NCBI GenBank assembly: GCA_023411375.1
Contig: JAEYOW010000007.1
Coordinates: 1-64,000, forward strand
Direction of reading: 5' to 3'
Length of the DNA: 64,000 nt
Source: Bacillota bacterium
Lineage (GTDB): Bacteria > Bacillota > Clostridia > Christensenellales > Aristaeellaceae
Numbering within the stretch: the first letter of the stretch is position 1; the number at the start of each line of letters is the position of its first letter. Position numbers and translations under genes: made by a program. Below, in pieces: positions 35,257 through 43,600 of the stretch. The notes under the pieces were generated by a model. That model was not told the DNA's origin and ran no database searches. It saw only the letters and a program-made list of their open reading frames with translations.

Positions 35257-36544
35257 AGAATCCCTCCTTTGGCAACATAATTTTCACTTCGGTTCCAATA
35301 CCGATTTCACTGCATATTTGCAAGCTGCCGTCACATTGCACTTCTACTCTTTTCTTGACGTTCGCTATGCCAACGTGGGGGCGGGCATTGTCCGGCTCGG
35401 CTGTGGTATCAAAACCGGTGCCGTCATCAGAAACGGTAATGAGGATGGCATCCGATATTTCCTCGCTCTTGATGGTGAGTGTCCCACCCCCATCCTTTTT
35501 CGTCAGACCATGCCGCACTGCGTTCTCAACAATCGGCTGCAAGGTCAGAGAGGGAACATGAAAGTCTGAGAAGGTGATTTTCCATACCACATTTATCCGA
35601 TCCCCAAAACGCATTTTTTCAAGATAAAGATAATCCTCAACGTGCTCCACCTCTTTTTCAAAGCGAATCAGCATCGGGTCGGACAGCGAGTAGAGATTTC
35701 CCCTCAGATAATAGGAGAAATGCTCCAACGCCTCGGACGCCTTCTTCGGTTCGGTGTCGCAGAGCTGCTTGATCCCCAGCAGGGAATTATAAAGAAAGTG
35801 TGGCTGTATCTGCGAGAGAATCAATGCGCTGCGGCTTTTTTCCAGTTCCAGTTCTCTTTGGTCGGCCTCCCGCGTCATTTCCATTTGGATGCTGATATAA
35901 ATGCATATCAAGCAGATTGTGGTCGCTAAATAGAGGACGGCGATCCCGTAAAAAAAGATTTGAACCAGCAGCGCGGCGGCAGGAAGGCAGATATACGAGG
36001 CAAAGGCTATGATTTCCCGCTTTTTAAGATGCTTTCGATAGCGGACAAGCAGTCCTCCATTTAGAATCAGCGCGATAATGCCAAAAACTTGAGAAAGCCA
36101 GAACAGGCCCTGCCGGTGGTAGATGTTATGTTCGTCAATCATGTAGTATATGCCGTTAAACTGCGAGAGCACCGTGAGTGCCACGGCAATCAGCATAAGG
36201 GTATATATGGCGTAGAGTGGTTTTTTTGAAACAGCTACGTTTTTCGCCGACAGAAAACAAAAGAGATAGTGAATAAAGAGGGCAAGCATCACGTAGCCAA
36301 GTACAAAGACCAAAAAGTTGGAAATGCGCACGGCAAAATAGCTGGTGGTATCCGGCCTTCCCTTAAAGAGCCATGCGGTCGCGTCACAGAATAAAAGGGC
36401 AGTGCTGCAGATCAACATTCGGACATAGCAGCGTTCCGGCCGCCCCCGCTGGCGGCGGGTAATATACAGGCAAAGAAGGAAGAGTAGGGACAGCAACCCA
36501 CCAAACGCTTCCATTGAAACATTAACATATCCAATCGTACTCAT
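35237..36544 (-). CDS. LytS-type membrane histidine kinase
   Basis: 435 residues. Six or seven TM segments fill residues 10-225 with short loops, so sensing is probably in or near the membrane. A short coiled coil leads to the His_kinase domain: QIQPHFLYNSLLGI (His ~250), then the ATPase domain with PIVENAVRHG and SDDGTGFD. This is the kinase class paired with LytTR and COG3947 regulators. A GGAC-containing SD and a good promoter lie upstream. Confidence 0.9.
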   Translation of the reverse strand: MSTIGYVNVSMEAFGGLLSLLFLLCLYITRRQRGRPERCYVRMLICSTALLFCDATAWLFKGRPDTTSYFAVRISNFLVFVLGYVMLALFIHYLFCFLSAKNVAVSKKPLYAIYTLMLIAVALTVLSQFNGIYYMIDEHNIYHRQGLFWLSQVFGIIALILNGGLLVRYRKHLKKREIIAFASYICLPAAALLVQIFFYGIAVLYLATTICLICIYISIQMEMTREADQRELELEKSRSALILSQIQPHFLYNSLLGIKQLCDTEPKKASEALEHFSYYLRGNLYSLSDPMLIRFEKEVEHVEDYLYLEKMRFGDRINVVWKITFSDFHVPSLTLQPIVENAVRHGLTKKDGGGTLTIKSEEISDAILITVSDDGTGFDTTAEPDNARPHVGIANVKKRVEVQCDGSLQICSEIGIGTEVKIMLPKEGFYESNRG

Positions 36545-36576
36545 ATCATCTGTCCTTTTCTTTACGGCAGGACATA

Positions 36577-36605
36577 ATTATATACGAATATCTGTAGAGC
36601 TTCAA
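36577..36605 (-). promoter_or_regulatory. promoter of kinase-regulator operon
   Basis: On the minus strand: TTGAAG (36605-36600), 17 bp, TATAAT (36582-36577), about 33 nt before the kinase ATG. Confidence 0.65.
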
Positions 36606-36628
36606 GCGTGAAAAATGGAGGGTTCAAC

Positions 36629-36740
36629 TCCGAACTCCGTGAAGAAAGAGGAAAGCATGTTGCAAGATGCGCAGAGAATTCTCGGTGGTTTGCCGCTTTG
36701 ACTGAGCTAAAGCCGCTTTTCCACTTTCACGGAGTTCGGA
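36629..36740. repeat. 112-bp inverted-repeat (MITE-like) element
   Basis: Perfect 15-bp ends TCCGAACTCCGTGAA (36629-36643) and its complement (36726-36740), extended imperfectly inward by GAGGAAAGC/GCTTTTCCAC. The interior holds no open frame. It could be a non-autonomous transposable element or a large RNA hairpin. It ends 19 bp before the IS3 element. Confidence 0.55.
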
Positions 36741-36793
36741 ACAGAGCCTAATAGAGCGCTGGATCGATGTCAATAAAGAAGACAAGTAAAAAA

Positions 36794-37603
36794 TCAAAAG
36801 AAAGGTTTTTCGGTCTGGTCTGGAGTGAGCCCCTTGTTATGGGAATGAGGGCGGAAGGCATTGTAATAGCTGTGAATGTAGTGAAAAACGGATAGCTTCA
36901 AGTCATCAAAGGAAGCATAACTTTTCCTGTTGGTTTCTTCCTTTTTGAGATATTTGAAGAAGCATTCCATCACCGCATTATCGTAAGGATGCCCCTTTTT
37001 CGAGAAGGATTGAATGATATTCAGCGCATCAAGCTCCTTGCGAAAGTCAAAGGAAGTATACTGACTTCCCCGATCTGAATGAAAAATCAGCCCTGACTTG
37101 ATGCTTCTGGAGGCTACTGCGTCGTGCAGCGTTTGAATGGCCAGATGCTTATCAATTCTGCTGGAGAGCCTATGTGCAATCACTTTGCGGGCAAACAAAT
37201 CCAGAATGACGCAAAGATAATAGGTCCGCCCACCCGCCTTCAGATAAGTGAAGTCACTCACCCAAACCTGATTGATAGACCCCGGATTGAAACGCTGGTT
37301 GAGCACGTTTTTCATGGGCTCGCCGTCCCTCGATTTAGCGTGCTTGAAGGCAGGCTTCACCGTGCTCATGGATGGAAGATTCATGGTTTTCATCAGGCGG
37401 TACACTCGGCCGTAGCTGATGCTGATGCAATGATCACGTTGAAGGCAAATGGCGATTTTTTGAGCGCCAAGGCGTTTGGAGGACTTGGCGTAGATGTTTA
37501 AAATCAGCTTTTTCAGCATATTGTTTTCCACATCTCGAGGGCTCAAAACACCGCGTATTTGCTTGTAGTAGGTGCTGCGATTGACCCGCAGCACCCGACA
37601 CAA
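36794..37603 (-). CDS. IS3-family transposase OrfB
   Basis: 269 residues from the first start codon. HTH_21 start (NRSTYYKQIRGV), then an rve integrase core: DFTYLK (first Asp), HSDRGSQYTS (second Asp) and the Glu in NAVMECFFKYLKKEE, the DDE catalytic set. No damage is seen. The frame continues upstream of 37603 to the slippery site, giving KSDCNLHATLKQRIKAIQG as the joining region, so the active enzyme is likely an OrfA-OrfB fusion made by -1 frameshifting. Confidence 0.9.
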   Translation of the reverse strand: MCRVLRVNRSTYYKQIRGVLSPRDVENNMLKKLILNIYAKSSKRLGAQKIAICLQRDHCISISYGRVYRLMKTMNLPSMSTVKPAFKHAKSRDGEPMKNVLNQRFNPGSINQVWVSDFTYLKAGGRTYYLCVILDLFARKVIAHRLSSRIDKHLAIQTLHDAVASRSIKSGLIFHSDRGSQYTSFDFRKELDALNIIQSFSKKGHPYDNAVMECFFKYLKKEETNRKSYASFDDLKLSVFHYIHSYYNAFRPHSHNKGLTPDQTEKPFF

Positions 37604-37644
37604 TACAGCGATTTTGTGTTGGCTCGCCAGCCCTTGAATGGCCT

Positions 37645-37929
37645 TTATTCTTTGCTTGAGTGTGGCGTGAAGATTGCAATCGCTTTTTTTAGGATGAGAT
37701 TTTCTTCCTCCAACTGTGCGTTTCTCTTTTGCAGCTCTTTGATTTGCTTGGCTGTAAGGATGGTTTCATCATCAATTTTCACTTCTGAAAACTGATGAAT
37801 CCACGCTGATAGCGTACTGGAAGAAACCCCATATTCATTCTTGATCTGTGCATAGGTTTTCCCTGATTGATACAGCGTTACCAAGGTTTTTTTGTACTCT
37901 GGGCTGTACTGTGTCTTCTTTGTCGGCAT
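37645..37929 (-). CDS. IS3-family transposase OrfA
   Basis: 94 residues. A helix-turn-helix (YAQIKNEYGVSSSTLSAWIH) followed by a leucine-zipper-like segment (IKELQKRNAQLEEENLILKK). The run of seven A on the coding strand (37690-37684) followed by G is a typical IS3 -1 frameshift site, 40 bp before the OrfA stop. GGAGAAGAGAA precedes the ATG. Confidence 0.9.
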   Translation of the reverse strand: MPTKKTQYSPEYKKTLVTLYQSGKTYAQIKNEYGVSSSTLSAWIHQFSEVKIDDETILTAKQIKELQKRNAQLEEENLILKKAIAIFTPHSSKE

Positions 37930-38059
37930 TTTCTCTTCTCCTTTTGTGCTTGTCTATCATGATACACCACTTGTCTACTTTTGTAGTATAGATCCACGCC
38001 ATGAGATGACAGAACTTTAAATCAAGAAAATGTATGCAAAGGAAAAATGTGAAAGAAAA

Positions 38060-38084
38060 GCCGTCCGGCCCTCCGCCGGACGGC
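38060..38084 (-). terminator. terminator of the ferritin-like gene
   Basis: GCCGTCCGGC-CCTCC-GCCGGACGGC: perfect 10-bp stem; on the minus strand it is followed by TTTTCTTT. It lies about 85 bp after that gene's stop. Confidence 0.8.
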
Positions 38085-38146
38085 GAATGCTATCCAATTC
38101 GGCGGCAACCATGCCGCTTCCCGGACACCCTTGGCGCGCGGGAAGC

Positions 38147-38168
38147 GGGTCAAGGACGAAGCCCTTGT
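38147..38168. repeat. second copy of a 22-bp hairpin repeat
   Basis: Same element as at 20938-20959 with one change (CAAGGAC for CAAGGGC). It touches the stop codon of the ferritin-like gene. Between it and the IS (37997-38146) only the terminator is seen. Confidence 0.6.
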
Positions 38169-39433
38169 CATACATGGGCGGGTTCGCGCACCATGGGCTT
38201 GCGGCCCACGTCAGTGTTGTCCCTGGCGCGGTTGCGAAGCTCCGGAATGGGATTCTCGGCCACCTCAAAGCGGTAGTCCTCGCCAAAGCGGCGGATATAG
38301 CGGTCGATGACGTTGTGGCTGGCCACGGAGGACAGATCCTTGTTGACGATGTCCTGGTAACGGAAGAAATCCGCGTCAGGCTCAAGCTGATGGACGGGCA
38401 CGTAGTTTTCGCGGCAGGCGGTAAGCTGAACGGTTTCGTCAAGCACCTTGCGCACGTGCTCAATGTTGCTTTCCAGCTTGAGCGGCGCGGGGAACGTACC
38501 CTCGCCGACCACCTGCTGGTATTCCTTGCGATCCACCTTGTTCAGCAGCTTCACGGATTCGGCCAGGTGGGACAGCTCCATCTCAAACAGCCATTCCCAA
38601 ACCTTTTTGACGTTCATGTCCGTCTCGGTCTCCATGCAGCTCCAATACAGGTAGCATTCGGTGTACTGGTGCATCAAAAGGCCCTCCAGCCACGTGCAGT
38701 TGACGTCCATCAGGCTGCCGTAGTGAGTGACATGCTGCTCCTCAATCATGCCGATCTCGCGGTAGAGCGCCCGTCCCTCATCATTGGGATAGGCGCCGCA
38801 GATGTTCATGTAATAGTTCATGGTCTGCTGCTCTGCGGCGGTGATGATGCCCACGCAAAGCTTTGTCTGTAGCTGGGCGGTCTGGGAATCGATCGGGCGT
38901 TTGATAGAATCGAACGGATAGCGGTGCTCAGAGATGGTAGGCCTTCCGGGCATGATTTCCGTATAGCCGCCCACCAGGTTTTCCGCGCGCACGCCGGTTT
39001 CCATGTCCAGAAAATCGGCATAGCGGTACAGGTGGTCAAAATCCTCCAGAAGCGCGAAATTCAGCGCGTCGCGCACGTGCTGGTCAGGTTCGCGCTTGGC
39101 CAGGCCGGCGGTCAGGTCAACGGCTAGCTGCTCGTAGCCGATGGTATGCTCCAGCATGGTTTCATCGGCCGGCTTGACGGCGGCCAGCAGCTTTTGCTGC
39201 TGCTGCTCGCTTCGGCGGATGAGCGCGATCGCCCGGCGCACGTCGCCGTCCGGGCAGTGGCGTGAAAACTGGTGCGTAAACCATGTCGCTTCAAACTCGG
39301 TGCCGTTCATCAGGATAACGCGCGTGCGCGTATAGGGGTCCACGGTGTGCTTGTCGTAGGGCTTGGCGGCCATTGCCTTCCAGTCCATCAGGCAGCTGTC
39401 CAGCCGTTTGGCGTGTTCGGTAAATGGATTCAT
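38168..39433 (-). CDS. ferritin-like helical protein of unknown function
   Basis: 421 residues, cytosolic, almost wholly helical. Metal-ligand-like helices LLEDFDHLYRYADFL (~120), EIGMIEEQHVTHYGSLMD (~215) and LFEMELSHLAESVKLL (~260) have the Glu...Glu-x-x-His spacing of ferritin-like di-iron bundles. The protein is longer than ferritins or rubrerythrins, has no rubredoxin Cys motif, and matches no family I can name. Start at 39433 has GGGAGGAATTG. It is monocistronic with its own terminator. Oxidase, peroxide or metal handling are possible but unproven. Confidence 0.6.
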   Translation of the reverse strand: MNPFTEHAKRLDSCLMDWKAMAAKPYDKHTVDPYTRTRVILMNGTEFEATWFTHQFSRHCPDGDVRRAIALIRRSEQQQQKLLAAVKPADETMLEHTIGYEQLAVDLTAGLAKREPDQHVRDALNFALLEDFDHLYRYADFLDMETGVRAENLVGGYTEIMPGRPTISEHRYPFDSIKRPIDSQTAQLQTKLCVGIITAAEQQTMNYYMNICGAYPNDEGRALYREIGMIEEQHVTHYGSLMDVNCTWLEGLLMHQYTECYLYWSCMETETDMNVKKVWEWLFEMELSHLAESVKLLNKVDRKEYQQVVGEGTFPAPLKLESNIEHVRKVLDETVQLTACRENYVPVHQLEPDADFFRYQDIVNKDLSSVASHNVIDRYIRRFGEDYRFEVAENPIPELRNRARDNTDVGRKPMVREPAHV

Positions 39434-39571
39434 ACAATTCCTCCCTGTGATATGGTGGCAGGGATAGTATGCGCTTCGCGCGCGGAGATATACTTTAAGC
39501 TACAGGCAGGGAAAAGCAGCGGTAAACGCGAAATGGTTACCGAAACCTGTGGAAAAAAGGAGACGAAAGCG

Positions 39572-40450
39572 ATGATTCATTTGGAGAAGAACGGCGCCTC
39601 CATGGAAATATCCCTCTTGGGCGCTGAGATGCACGCCTTTCGGAGCGCGGACGGCAAGGATTGCCTTTGGAGCGGCGAACCCGCGATATGGAAGGGCGTT
39701 GCGCCCGTTTTGTTCCCCGTCATCGGTTTTTTGAAGAACGGAAAGGTAACGATTGACGGCGATTCCTTCGCACTGCCCAAGCATGGCTTTGCCAGAAACA
39801 TGGAGTTTAAGGTGACGGAACAGGGCTGCGATTTCGTCACGCTGACGCTGTGTGAAAATGACGAGACAAAGAGGGTGTACCCCTTTGACTTTGCGCTAAG
39901 CGTGACGCACAGGTTCGTGAACAACGGCTTTGAAACGCGCTATACGGTAGAAAACCATTCCTCGCGCATGATGCCGTTCGTCATCGGCGGGCATCCGGGT
40001 TTTGCCTGCCCGATGAATGAAGGCGAGGTATTCAGCGATTATGCGCTCCGTTTTGAAAAGCAGGAAACCGGCGAATGCACGCTATGTACGTCCGATAACC
40101 TGATGGGCGGCGTGGAAATCGTGGGGCTGGGCGCGGACCGGCGCACGCTCGCGCTTAATCATGAGGAGTTCGACCGGCGCGACACCTACATTTTTGCGGG
40201 ACTAAACAGCCGAAGCGTGGAGCTTGTTCATAAAAAGACGGGTCACGGCATGCGCTTTTCCTTTCCGGAGATGGAGGTGCTTGCCGTATGGACGATGCCG
40301 AACAAAAGCGCGCCCTACCTGTGCATCGAGCCGTGGCAGGGCATGCCGGCTTATTCGGATGAAAGCGGGCGCTTTGAGGATAAGCCCTACCATGTGGAGC
40401 TCGGCGTGGGACAGGCATACTGCTGCGGATACCGTATGGAGCTGATCTGA
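39572..40450 (+). CDS. aldose 1-epimerase-like protein (LacX type)
   Basis: 292 residues of beta-sandwich. FVIGGHPGFACP holds the catalytic His (about residue 142) and LCIEPWQGMP the catalytic Glu, as in LacX-like members of the aldose 1-epimerase superfamily. It should interconvert alpha and beta anomers of a sugar or sugar phosphate. AAAAAAGGAGACG before ATG 39572 fixes the start. It stands alone. Confidence 0.85.
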   Translation: MIHLEKNGASMEISLLGAEMHAFRSADGKDCLWSGEPAIWKGVAPVLFPVIGFLKNGKVTIDGDSFALPKHGFARNMEFKVTEQGCDFVTLTLCENDETKRVYPFDFALSVTHRFVNNGFETRYTVENHSSRMMPFVIGGHPGFACPMNEGEVFSDYALRFEKQETGECTLCTSDNLMGGVEIVGLGADRRTLALNHEEFDRRDTYIFAGLNSRSVELVHKKTGHGMRFSFPEMEVLAVWTMPNKSAPYLCIEPWQGMPAYSDESGRFEDKPYHVELGVGQAYCCGYRMELI

Positions 40451-40469
40451 GCCGGGAAGGCAAATCTGG

Positions 40470-40506
40470 AACGCGCGCAGGACTTTGCACCTGTCGCGCG
40501 TTATTT
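40470..40506 (+). terminator. terminator after the epimerase gene
   Basis: AACGCGCG (40470-40477) pairs with CGCGCGTT (40495-40502), with AGG/CCT inside, followed by ATTTAT. The T-tract is short. Confidence 0.55.
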
Positions 40507-40559
40507 ATGTCAGAGGGAGCCATAGCGGCTTTTGAGCACAAAAGAAGGAGGACGACAAG

Positions 40560-41660
40560 ATGAGGGGCAGAGGGCTCGCGGCGCTGTGCGCGCTGGCGCT
40601 GCTGATCGCGCCTGCGGGCGTTTTCGGGGAAGAAGATGCGGGCGGCCGTTTGACGCCGGGAGAGGGGAAATGCGGAAAGTCCGGTTGTTATTGGGAAACG
40701 CCCATGGATATCCGTGATGAAGCCGCCGTGTGGGCGATGTTGACAGCGCCTATCACTGTGGTGGATGGGGAACAGACGGAGCAAGCCGTGCTGTACGCGG
40801 ATCCGAGCGAGGATGCGGAGGCTGTGGCCGACGTTACCTGCTACTCGCAGGGGGTTCATGTGCTGGACACGCTTAGCGATGGCTGGAGCCTGGTGGAATG
40901 CTACTCAAGCTCCTTTCATGACAGCAAAATAAAGGCCTGGAACCAGCTTTCGCGTGGCTATATCAAAACCGGCAGACTGACCGTCCGGGAGGTTAAAAAC
41001 ACCTATGGCATGGTGGTGGACAAGATGACCCAGCGGCTGTATGTGTTTAAAGAGGGTGCGCTGTATGACGTACTGAAAGTCTCCACCGGCCTTATTAACG
41101 ATGAGCAGCCTTTTAACGAAACGCGCTCGGGCGAGTTCATTCTTTGCAGCCGCACGGGGGCGTTTGCGTCCGGCAACCTGACGTGCGGGCTGGCGATCCG
41201 CTTTAACGCCGGCGACCTGCTCCATGAGGTGCCGCACAAGCAGCGCGAGGGCGGAAAGAAGGACTACAGCTTTTGCGAGCCGCAGCTGGGTCAGCGCGCC
41301 AGCCACGGCTGCATCCGCGTGCAGCGCCTGCGCACATCCAAGGGCTTGAATATGCAATGGATTTGGGATACGATGAAAAAGGAGCTGGGCACCCGCATCG
41401 TCATATGGGAGGACTGGAAGGGGCGCGAGCTTCCGTATCCGGACGACCAGTCGCAGGTATACTATAATCCCAATAAGGGCAAAAATTATCACGCTGCTGA
41501 AACCTGTTACAGTGTGAAGGACGAATTTCTGCCGCTTGCGGCCTTCTCCTACTGGGAGCTTGATTTGGAGAGCTATGCCGGGCTTACGCCCTGCGATTAC
41601 TGTAATCCGCCGCTCAGACATGCGGAAATTGATGAAATCAACAGGCTTTACGCCCAATAG
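40560..41660 (+). CDS. secreted L,D-transpeptidase with Cys-rich C-terminus
   Basis: 366 residues. Signal peptide (LAALCALALLIAPAGVFG), an SH3-like region (~70-145), a YkuD L,D-transpeptidase domain (~150-280) with the catalytic SHGCIRVQ, and a C-terminal module YYNPNKGKNYHAAETCYS... PCDYCNPP. That module resembles the YHxxxC...CxxCNP zinc-like tail found on secreted nucleases. It should cross-link peptidoglycan through Cys. AAGAAGGAGGACG precedes the ATG. Confidence 0.88.
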   Translation: MRGRGLAALCALALLIAPAGVFGEEDAGGRLTPGEGKCGKSGCYWETPMDIRDEAAVWAMLTAPITVVDGEQTEQAVLYADPSEDAEAVADVTCYSQGVHVLDTLSDGWSLVECYSSSFHDSKIKAWNQLSRGYIKTGRLTVREVKNTYGMVVDKMTQRLYVFKEGALYDVLKVSTGLINDEQPFNETRSGEFILCSRTGAFASGNLTCGLAIRFNAGDLLHEVPHKQREGGKKDYSFCEPQLGQRASHGCIRVQRLRTSKGLNMQWIWDTMKKELGTRIVIWEDWKGRELPYPDDQSQVYYNPNKGKNYHAAETCYSVKDEFLPLAAFSYWELDLESYAGLTPCDYCNPPLRHAEIDEINRLYAQ

Positions 41661-41721
41661 CGGGGACCTAGCAGGCTATAGAGCATCGGCGGCCCGGCGA
41701 TATCCATGGGCAAGATAAACC

Positions 41722-41752
41722 AGCGCCCGGCAGCGAATGGCTGCCGGGCGCT
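41722..41752. terminator. terminator, transpeptidase / era
   Basis: AGCGCCCGGCAGC-GAATG-GCTGCCGGGCGCT, a perfect 13-bp stem between the convergent transpeptidase and era genes, followed on the plus strand by TAAAATGTT. Confidence 0.75.
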
Positions 41753-41805
41753 TAAAATGTTAAAAATCATGAAATTGGGAGAAGTTTCTTTTTTCACGCC
41801 AGGGT

Positions 41806-42693
41806 TTAATCCTTGTCGCCATACCCGAGCGTCCGTAGGTCGTCCATACGGTTGCGCCAGTTCTCGCGTACCTTCACCCAAAGTTGCAAATGCACGTGAG
41901 TACCAAGAAGGGCTTCAATATCCTGCCGCGCCTCCTGGCCGATGCGCTTGAGCATCGCGCCCTGCTTGCCGATGATAATGCCCTTGTGGGCCGCGCGTTC
42001 ACAGTAGAGGGTGGCATGAATCTCCATGAGGTTATCGCTCAGGCGGTTCATGGCCATCATCTCCACGCCGACGCCGTGGGGCACCTCCTCTTTCAGATGC
42101 AAAAGCGCCTTTTCACGGATGAGCTCGCCGCAAATGACGCGCTCAGGCTGGTCCGTAATGGCGTCTGACGGAAAATATTGCGGGCCCTCCGGCAGATATC
42201 CCACCAGCAGGCGCTTCAGCTCATCCACCCCGTCGCCCGTTTGGGCGCTGATGGGAATGATATCGTCATACCCGGCGTCGGCAAAGCCGGCGATAAGGTT
42301 TAGCAGGCTTTCCTTCGGCAAAAGATCGATCTTGTTAAGCACCAGCGCCTTTTTGACATTGTGGCGGCTCATGTCCTCCACCACGGCGCGGTCCTGCTTG
42401 CCCACGGCGGTGGCGTCCACCATCACGACAAGCGCGTCGATGCCGTTTAACGCGTCCTTGACGGATTGCATCATATACTCGCCCAGACGGTTGCGCGGAG
42501 TGTGCAAGCCGGGCGTATCCAGAAAAACGATCTGGCTGCCCTCCTGCGTGCTGACGCCCATGATGCGGTTGCGCGTGGTCTGGGGCCGGTTGGAAACAAT
42601 GGCGACCTTTTCGCCTACCATCGCGTTCATCAGGGTGCTTTTTCCAACGTTTGGCCGTCCGATGATGGCGATAAAGCCCGAATGAAAAGACAT
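41806..42693 (-). CDS. era: GTPase Era
   Basis: 295 residues. G1 GRPNVGKST (12-20), G2 region QTTRNRIMGV, G3 DTPGLH, G4 NKID and the C-terminal KH domain KGIIIGKQGAMLKRIGQEAR. It binds the 3' end of 16S rRNA in small-subunit assembly. GGAAGGAGAAACC precedes the ATG. It is the last gene of the cluster yqfC-yqfD-phoH-pgpH-ybeY/cdd-era. Longer frames upstream have no family match. Confidence 0.96.
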   Translation of the reverse strand: MSFHSGFIAIIGRPNVGKSTLMNAMVGEKVAIVSNRPQTTRNRIMGVSTQEGSQIVFLDTPGLHTPRNRLGEYMMQSVKDALNGIDALVVMVDATAVGKQDRAVVEDMSRHNVKKALVLNKIDLLPKESLLNLIAGFADAGYDDIIPISAQTGDGVDELKRLLVGYLPEGPQYFPSDAITDQPERVICGELIREKALLHLKEEVPHGVGVEMMAMNRLSDNLMEIHATLYCERAAHKGIIIGKQGAMLKRIGQEARQDIEALLGTHVHLQLWVKVRENWRNRMDDLRTLGYGDKD

Positions 42694-42709
42694 AGGGTTT
42701 CTCCTTCCG

Positions 42710-43600
42710 TTATGGCAGATCCTTTGGGCCGAAGCCATGGGGCAAAAGCGCAGCCAGCGTGGTTTCATCCACCTCGTTCTCTCCCCAGGTGACGAGCACG
42801 CGCAGATCGGGCGCAAACTCGTTAAGCACCTGTCTGCACGCGCCGCAGGGATAGGGAGGCGCGCCGCTGGACGCGATGGCGATGGCCGTAAACTCGCGTT
42901 CGCCCTCGCTGACGGCTTTGAAAAGCGCGGTACGCTCCGCACAGTTGCTAAGGCCAAAGCTGGCGTTTTCGACGTTACAGCCCTGGTATACGCGGCCGTC
43001 CGCGCACAGAAGCGCCGCTCCCACGCGGTATTTGCTGTAGGGTGCGTAGCTTTTTTCCGTGGCGAGCCGCGCAAGGGCCAGAAGTTCCTCGTCGGAGGGC
43101 GCCGCGGAAGTTTCCACGCGGGAAATACCGGCCATGTGCAATGCCTTTTCCTCCATTTGCCGCATCTCCTTTTGCTCGGTTGGGTCCATATGGTCGTAGC
43201 CCATCAGGTGGAAAAGCCCGTGGGCGAACAGGTAGCAAAGCTCGCGCTTGACGCTGTGGCCGTATTCGGCCGCCTGCGCTTGGGCATGCTTAAGGGAAAT
43301 CAGAATATCGCCCAGCATGCAGGCCTTTAGCTCAGGATCGAACTCGGCGCGCAGCCGTTTTTCGCTGTTGCGGGCTGTTTTGCCCCGCGCGTAATTTACG
43401 GTGGGAAAGCTGAGCACATCCGTGGCGCGGTCTATGCCGCGGTATTGCGCGTTCATGGCCCGGATATGGCTGTCGTCCGTCATAAGCACGTGCACAGCGC
43501 ACGGGATGCGGACAGCCTCAGCCGCCTGGCAGCAATCGGCCACCAGCGCGAACGGCGCTACGGGGATATTTCCAATCTCCTGCTCCCACTCAATTTTCAC
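42710..43600 (-). CDS. ybeY-cdd: YbeY-cytidine deaminase fusion
   Basis: 296 residues in one frame. Residues ~1-150 are YbeY, an endoribonuclease of 16S rRNA maturation, with the zinc motif HGLFHLMGYDH (~125). Residues ~165-296 are cytidine deaminase with NCAERTALF and PPYPCGACRQ, holding the zinc Cys residues and catalytic Glu. The two are joined by EKALHMAGISRVETSAAPSD. In most Firmicutes ybeY, dgkA and cdd are separate neighbouring genes before era; here dgkA is absent. GTG 43600 sits 9 nt from GGAGG, while ATG 43609 abuts it. The start overlaps the pgpH end. Confidence 0.9.
   Translation of the reverse strand: MKIEWEQEIGNIPVAPFALVADCCQAAEAVRIPCAVHVLMTDDSHIRAMNAQYRGIDRATDVLSFPTVNYARGKTARNSEKRLRAEFDPELKACMLGDILISLKHAQAQAAEYGHSVKRELCYLFAHGLFHLMGYDHMDPTEQKEMRQMEEKALHMAGISRVETSAAPSDEELLALARLATEKSYAPYSKYRVGAALLCADGRVYQGCNVENASFGLSNCAERTALFKAVSEGEREFTAIAIASSGAPPYPCGACRQVLNEFAPDLRVLVTWGENEVDETTLAALLPHGFGPKDLP

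Larger units (their letters stand above)
36760..37996 (-). mobile_element. complete IS3-family insertion sequence
   Basis: 1237 bp. The ends are imperfect 28-bp inverted repeats beginning TGGATC at 36760 and ending GATCCA at 37996 (21 of 28 positions match). Both are flanked by CGC (36757-36759 and 37997-37999), consistent with a 3-bp target duplication. Inside are orfA and orfB with a slippery A7G site. GC is lower than in the neighbouring core genes. No interrupted gene is recognisable at the insertion point. Confidence 0.85.

Noticed and set aside
36629..36760. MITE as the left end of the IS
   Set aside because: The IS ends (TGGATC...) and CGC duplication are explained without it, and its own ends are of different sequence.
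30600..38170. Integrative island with attachment sites
   Set aside because: GC is lower and an IS is present, but no integrase, tRNA target or flanking direct repeat was found.
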